Assembly: GCA_036939975.1 (NCBI GenBank)
Contig: JALLPB010001283.1
Coordinates: forward strand, 1-10,434
DNA: 10,434 nt
Direction of reading: 5' to 3'
Origin: Cyclostephanos tholiformis
Taxonomy: Eukaryota > Bacillariophyta > Thalassiosirophyceae > Thalassiosirales > Thalassiosiraceae
A program made the translations under genes and the position numbers. How positions within the stretch are numbered: the first letter of the stretch is position 1; each line of letters opens with the position of its first letter. The notes beneath the pieces are model-generated. The model was not told where the DNA came from. It saw only the letters and a program-made list of their open reading frames with translations, and searched no databases. Below, piece after piece: positions 7,585-10,434 of this stretch.

Positions 7585-9003
7585 ATGGGCTCATGCATAA
7601 GTGCGCCTCACAACCCCCCTGACGAAGACGAACACTACCCCTATTATTTGAAATCTACTATGGCTCTATCTGACGAGGAAGAAGGCAGTAGTTGGACGGT
7701 GGCGGCGGAGTCTTCGGTGGAGGCATCAAAATCATCGTTGAGCATCTTTAATGAAGATATTTTATTGTCGATTCTGAGCTATGTGGCCGATGTTCCTTTT
7801 GAGATTATAAATACCACTGCTGGTGAGAAAAAAACGATCCCAGTCACAATCTCTATCTTAGCGTCATCGGCGCACGATGCTGTAAACACGCTATCCTTGA
7901 ACTGTGCTTCTCGTTGTTAATCTATTCTAGTCCCTCGATCCCGTTATCGCACTCGCACCAATCCAGCACTTGTTGTCCCCACCACCCACTCAACCCTGAC
8001 CCATATCCTTCCGCTGGTCTCCAAACAATTTCATAAACTCACGCATAATCATGATTTGTACTGGAAGAACGCTTTGTTACGATTAGCGCAGCAAGAGCCA
8101 AGTCTATGGGTAGAGGGTATGAAACGAGTAATTTTCGATGTTGAGTGCGATGAAATAAGGAGCGAAATTGCGAAGAGGATTCAAAGTCAGATGGGGAGAC
8201 GGCGTGGTAAACGTGCTAAGAATAACCAGCTCGACTATCGATCGCCCCAATCGGTGTTTGTATCCGCAATCGCTGCATCACGCAGGGCAATTTTCGAGAG
8301 CACTGCTAACAGCAAAACGACCATTGCGGACTACGAAGAACTCCTCGAGCATGCATGCACGGCCATCAAGTTCCATCAACCCAATCCTCACAACGCCACG
8401 ACTTCGAGAATGTACCAGGGCCTCTATCGATCCATTGTGCTTCGTCATTTGCGCTACCAAGGCCCCGTCTTCATCATGGGATCGTCGGTACGTTTGGAAC
8501 GACCGTACGGGCTGCACTTCTTCGAACCACGATATCGAGTTCTCATTTCAGAAGTCATGGCAAGCTATCCGATCAGCGCAAGGAGAGGCGAACGAATCTC
8601 ACCCATTGTGCCAGGTATATTCCCTCCCCCCCCTGTTGTTTGCGCTGAAATGAAATCCTCAATTGTAGACTTAGTAAAGAAGAATGAATCATTGATGACG
8701 GAATATCATCAACCGACGTTCATCCACGCTCATCGAGAGTTCGGTACTAACTGTCTTGCAACCATCGTCCAAGTCCAGATTTGCTCCATCAACCCCAATG
8801 GGACTGCGGATGTCCTCCTAAAACCAATTGCGTACATTTGGATCGAGAAAATATGGGAGCGGCGTGGAACTGGTGGGTTATACGAGGCTAGTGGAATTCG
8901 AATGGGTGCTGATTTTTCTAAACGCTACGAATATCTCTGCAATATGAGGGCATATGGGATGGGAGATGGTAGGGGTCGACAACAGCAATTGCCTATCCCT
9001 TGA
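7585..9003 (+). CDS. F-box and LON-domain protein, putative SCF receptor
   Basis: Exons 7585-7822 and 7931-9003 give 436 aa (418 if the optional intron at 8615-8668 is removed). The N-terminus MGSCIS has the G2/S6 pattern for N-myristoylation with C4 available for palmitoylation. An F-box follows in two halves: S-I-F-N-E-D-I-L-L-S-I-L-S-Y at about 53-66, and L-P-L-V-S-K-Q-F-H-K-L plus L-Y-W-K-N-A-L at about 106-128, with an unusual insert of about 35 residues between. A basic patch GRRRGKRAK lies near 168-176. Residues about 259-406 resemble the LON substrate-binding domain, with the hallmark LHFFEPRYRVLI (274-285) and G-T-N-C-L-A-T-I-V at 351-359. There is no AAA or protease domain. By known roles, F-boxes bind SKP1 in SCF ubiquitin ligases, so the LON part may recognise substrates. 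It converges on the RNase HII gene. Confidence 0.85.
7823..7930 (+). other. Intron of the F-box/LON gene (108 bp)
   Basis: Donor GTGAGA and acceptor TCTATTCTAG, preceded by TTAAT as a branch-point candidate. The length is a multiple of three and the intron contains an in-frame TAA (7918-7920), so removal is needed to join the two halves of the F-box. A second in-frame acceptor, CCAG at 7963-7966, would give a 144-bp intron and remove 12 more residues. Confidence 0.75.
8615..8668 (+). other. Possible optional intron in the LON domain (54 bp)
   Basis: CAG|GTATAT at 8612-8620 and TTGTAG at 8663-8668 look like splice sites. The 54-bp segment is a multiple of three, has no stop and encodes a Pro-rich insert (residues about 308-325: G-I-F-P-P-P-P-V-V...) inside the LON domain. 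Without it the protein reads P-I-V-P-D-L-V-K-K. The length is short for an intron, so it may equally be coding sequence. Confidence 0.4.
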
Positions 9004-9067
9004 GTGGTCAGCTAATTTGTAGCTTTAATCTCCTTTTGTGTTAAGTAATCTTATCCAACCATGCTGA

Positions 9068-10310
9068 CTACCCTATGATGTTGCCATGTTCATCAAATTG
9101 CATATGCTTTAATGGGGCAAACGTTCGACGATGGATGGGACTGGCACCAAACTTTTTAACAGCATTCATGTGCGCTGCAGTTGGATAACCTAGGTACGGT
9201 GAGGTCAGAAATGTACTACCTGAATTTTCAACAAAGCAGACAGCGCATGATGCTCACCTTTATGCTGACTCAAGTCATACCGTGGATACATATTATTGTA
9301 TTCATGCATTAGTCGATCTCTTGTGACTTTAGCGAGGATGGATGCGGCGCCAATAGAATACTCACGACCATCCCCCTTAACGAGAGACTCGCAAGGGCAA
9401 GGCATTTCTGTGGGAATTTTATTTCCATCGATGAGAGCATAAAAAGTTTCATCGGGGTTTTTATTATTCGAGCTTCCAGAGGTAATGACGTATGAGGATT
9501 CACTTCTCTCCGCAGATGCTCTTGTACTATCGTCTCCTTTGTTAAGCTGGACAACATCGTCAATGTCCATCACTGCGGTCACTGCCATCCTCATTCCCTC
9601 CAAGGTGGCTTGTAGTATGTTTATCTCATCAATACGCTGTGCACTGACGACTGCCACAGCATAACGAATTCCAGGACTCCGAATTAGATCTTCATATATT
9701 CTTTCGCGTTCATCTTCTTTCGTGATTTTCTTAGAGTCTATAATGCCAGCGATGTTGGAGGGTACTATAGCTGCGGCTACAACGACCGGTCTGACGAATA
9801 TGTTGAAAGGAGAGGATGATAAAGTTGGTCCAAAAGCATGCCTCGGTATACTATCGACAAATTACGCACACAGAGCGAAGTGAACACTCACCCAGCCAAT
9901 GGGCCACGCCCGGCCTCATCTACTCCAATGACTGCAAGTTTGGTTTCAAGGTCAATCTGTGCATCCAACAATTGGATCTCACGAGTCCTAGGCAGGCATT
10001 GGACATTAGCAAACGATGGAACGAGCGGTGATGTGTTGGACGATGGTCGAGGAGTATTTTCTGAAAGAATTAACTGATTTTTAGCTTTTTGCCGTTTTGC
10101 TTTTGGTAAAGCATTCCAGTTATATTGTTCTGACGATTGCGAATCATCGGCGCCAGATAGATAGAGTTTTTGAAGCCGTGCACTCCTCCTCTGTCCTGCG
10201 AATGCAGAAGAATGCCGAGCCATCCGCCTGGATAGGAATGGTGTCGCTGTTTCTCCCACTTCTATTGAAGATGGATGGTTTATACCCGCGAGCGCAATTT
10301 TTGAGCCCAT
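9068..10310 (-). CDS. Ribonuclease HII (bacterial type), probably organellar
   Basis: Cleaves RNA embedded in DNA, including single ribonucleotides. Exons are 10310-9892, 9790-9258 and 9189-9068; all joins keep frame and give 357 aa. GVDEAGRGPLAG carries D131 and E132 and the GRG motif; ALIDGN gives D261 and VKGD gives D280, completing the DEDD site. SIGAASILAKVTRDR, HKGYPTA (Y319, the ribonucleotide-sensing Tyr) and SPIHRRTFAP follow. The wording matches bacterial rnhB products, not eukaryotic RNASEH2A. About 35 extra Ser/Asp-rich residues sit before ALIDGN (about 213-255). The 120-residue N-terminal extension is Arg/Ser-rich; an internal ATG at 10223 begins an Arg-rich, presequence-like segment (MARHSSAFAGQRRSAR), so organelle import is likely but unproven. 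The start is the first in-frame ATG; the open frame runs on to a TTG at 10346. Confidence 0.92.
9190..9257 (-). other. RNase HII intron 2 (68 bp, phase 1)
   Basis: Donor GTGAGC follows H-K-(G); acceptor GTACCTAG ends at 9190. The join restores HKGYPTAAHM, the conserved C-terminal block. The intron contains a TGA in frame with exon 2, so retention would drop the last 40 residues. Confidence 0.9.
9791..9891 (-). other. RNase HII intron 1 (101 bp, phase 2)
   Basis: Donor GTGAGT (9891-9886) lies within the final Gly codon of GPLAG; acceptor TCGTCAG ends at 9791. The join rebuilds GGA and reads G-P-L-A-G-P-V-V-V-A-A-A, as the family requires. Without removal the frame stops at once in TGA. Confidence 0.93.
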
Positions 10311-10350
10311 TAAGATGAGTGATGCAAAGAAATATTGACCAGGCAATTTA

Positions 10351-10392
10351 TGATTTAAGAAACACCGGGGATTAAGAAAGGGGATTAAGAAA
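10351..10392. repeat. Short tandem duplication upstream of RNase HII
   Basis: The 13-bp unit GGGGATTAAGAAA occurs twice in perfect tandem (10367-10379 and 10380-10392). A related TGATTTAAGAAA precedes it at 10351-10362. It lies 57-82 bp upstream of the proposed RNase HII start, in the likely promoter or leader. No further gene is visible before the window edge. Confidence 0.75.
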
Positions 10393-10434
10393 CAGACACT
10401 AAATCATAGATAATTAGCACCTTCGCTATAATCA

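Noticed and set aside
8168..8653. 161-aa frame overlapping the F-box/LON gene
   Set aside because: It is out of frame with the conserved LON and F-box residues and has no motif; a shadow frame.
10311..10346. RNase HII start at TTG 10346
   Set aside because: Non-ATG; in-frame ATGs lie at 10310 and 10223.

Overview
The window is nuclear DNA of a photosynthetic stramenopile, most likely a diatom. The strongest clue is the N-terminus of the cysteinyl-tRNA synthetase: a short signal peptide ends in G-A-F-A-P, a variant of the diatom 'ASAFAP' plastid-import motif with phenylalanine at +1. Short GT-AG introns (68 to 108 bp), tight gene spacing, long Ser/Asp-rich linkers and bacterial-type organelle enzymes fit this. 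A coiled-coil protein resembling the cilium-linked TEX9 family hints at a centric (flagellated-sperm) lineage, but that is inference.

Layout. Positions 1-1660 hold no convincing gene. Bases 1-950 are strongly C/T-biased on the + strand and carry a degenerate repeat built around CAGTTGATTGTTAT, with a scrap of telomere-like CCCTAA sequence at the left edge. Next come a 23-bp-stem hairpin (1049-1099), a foldback element with perfect 37-bp inverted arms (1277-1425) and an AC microsatellite. Five protein genes follow: (1) CysRS, +, 1661-3665, one 97-bp intron; (2) a 239-aa TEX9-like coiled-coil protein, -, 3747-4466; (3) an 828-aa protein with an SPKK-type cluster and a basic coiled coil, -, 4781-7267, function unknown; (4) an F-box plus LON-domain protein with a myristoylation-type N-terminus, +, 7585-9003, one 108-bp intron and a possible second 54-bp intron; (5) bacterial-type ribonuclease HII, -, 9068-10310, three exons.

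The genes are not a functional cluster. CysRS/TEX9-like and F-box-LON/RNase HII are convergent pairs with only 81 and 64 bp between stop codons. Genes 3 and 4 are divergent and share a 317-bp promoter region. CysRS serves organellar translation; RNase HII removes RNA from DNA, possibly also in an organelle; the F-box-LON protein probably acts in ubiquitin-dependent turnover.

Several open frames begin at GTG or TTG. I moved those starts to the first in-frame ATG and joined exons by hand using GT-AG rules and family conservation.
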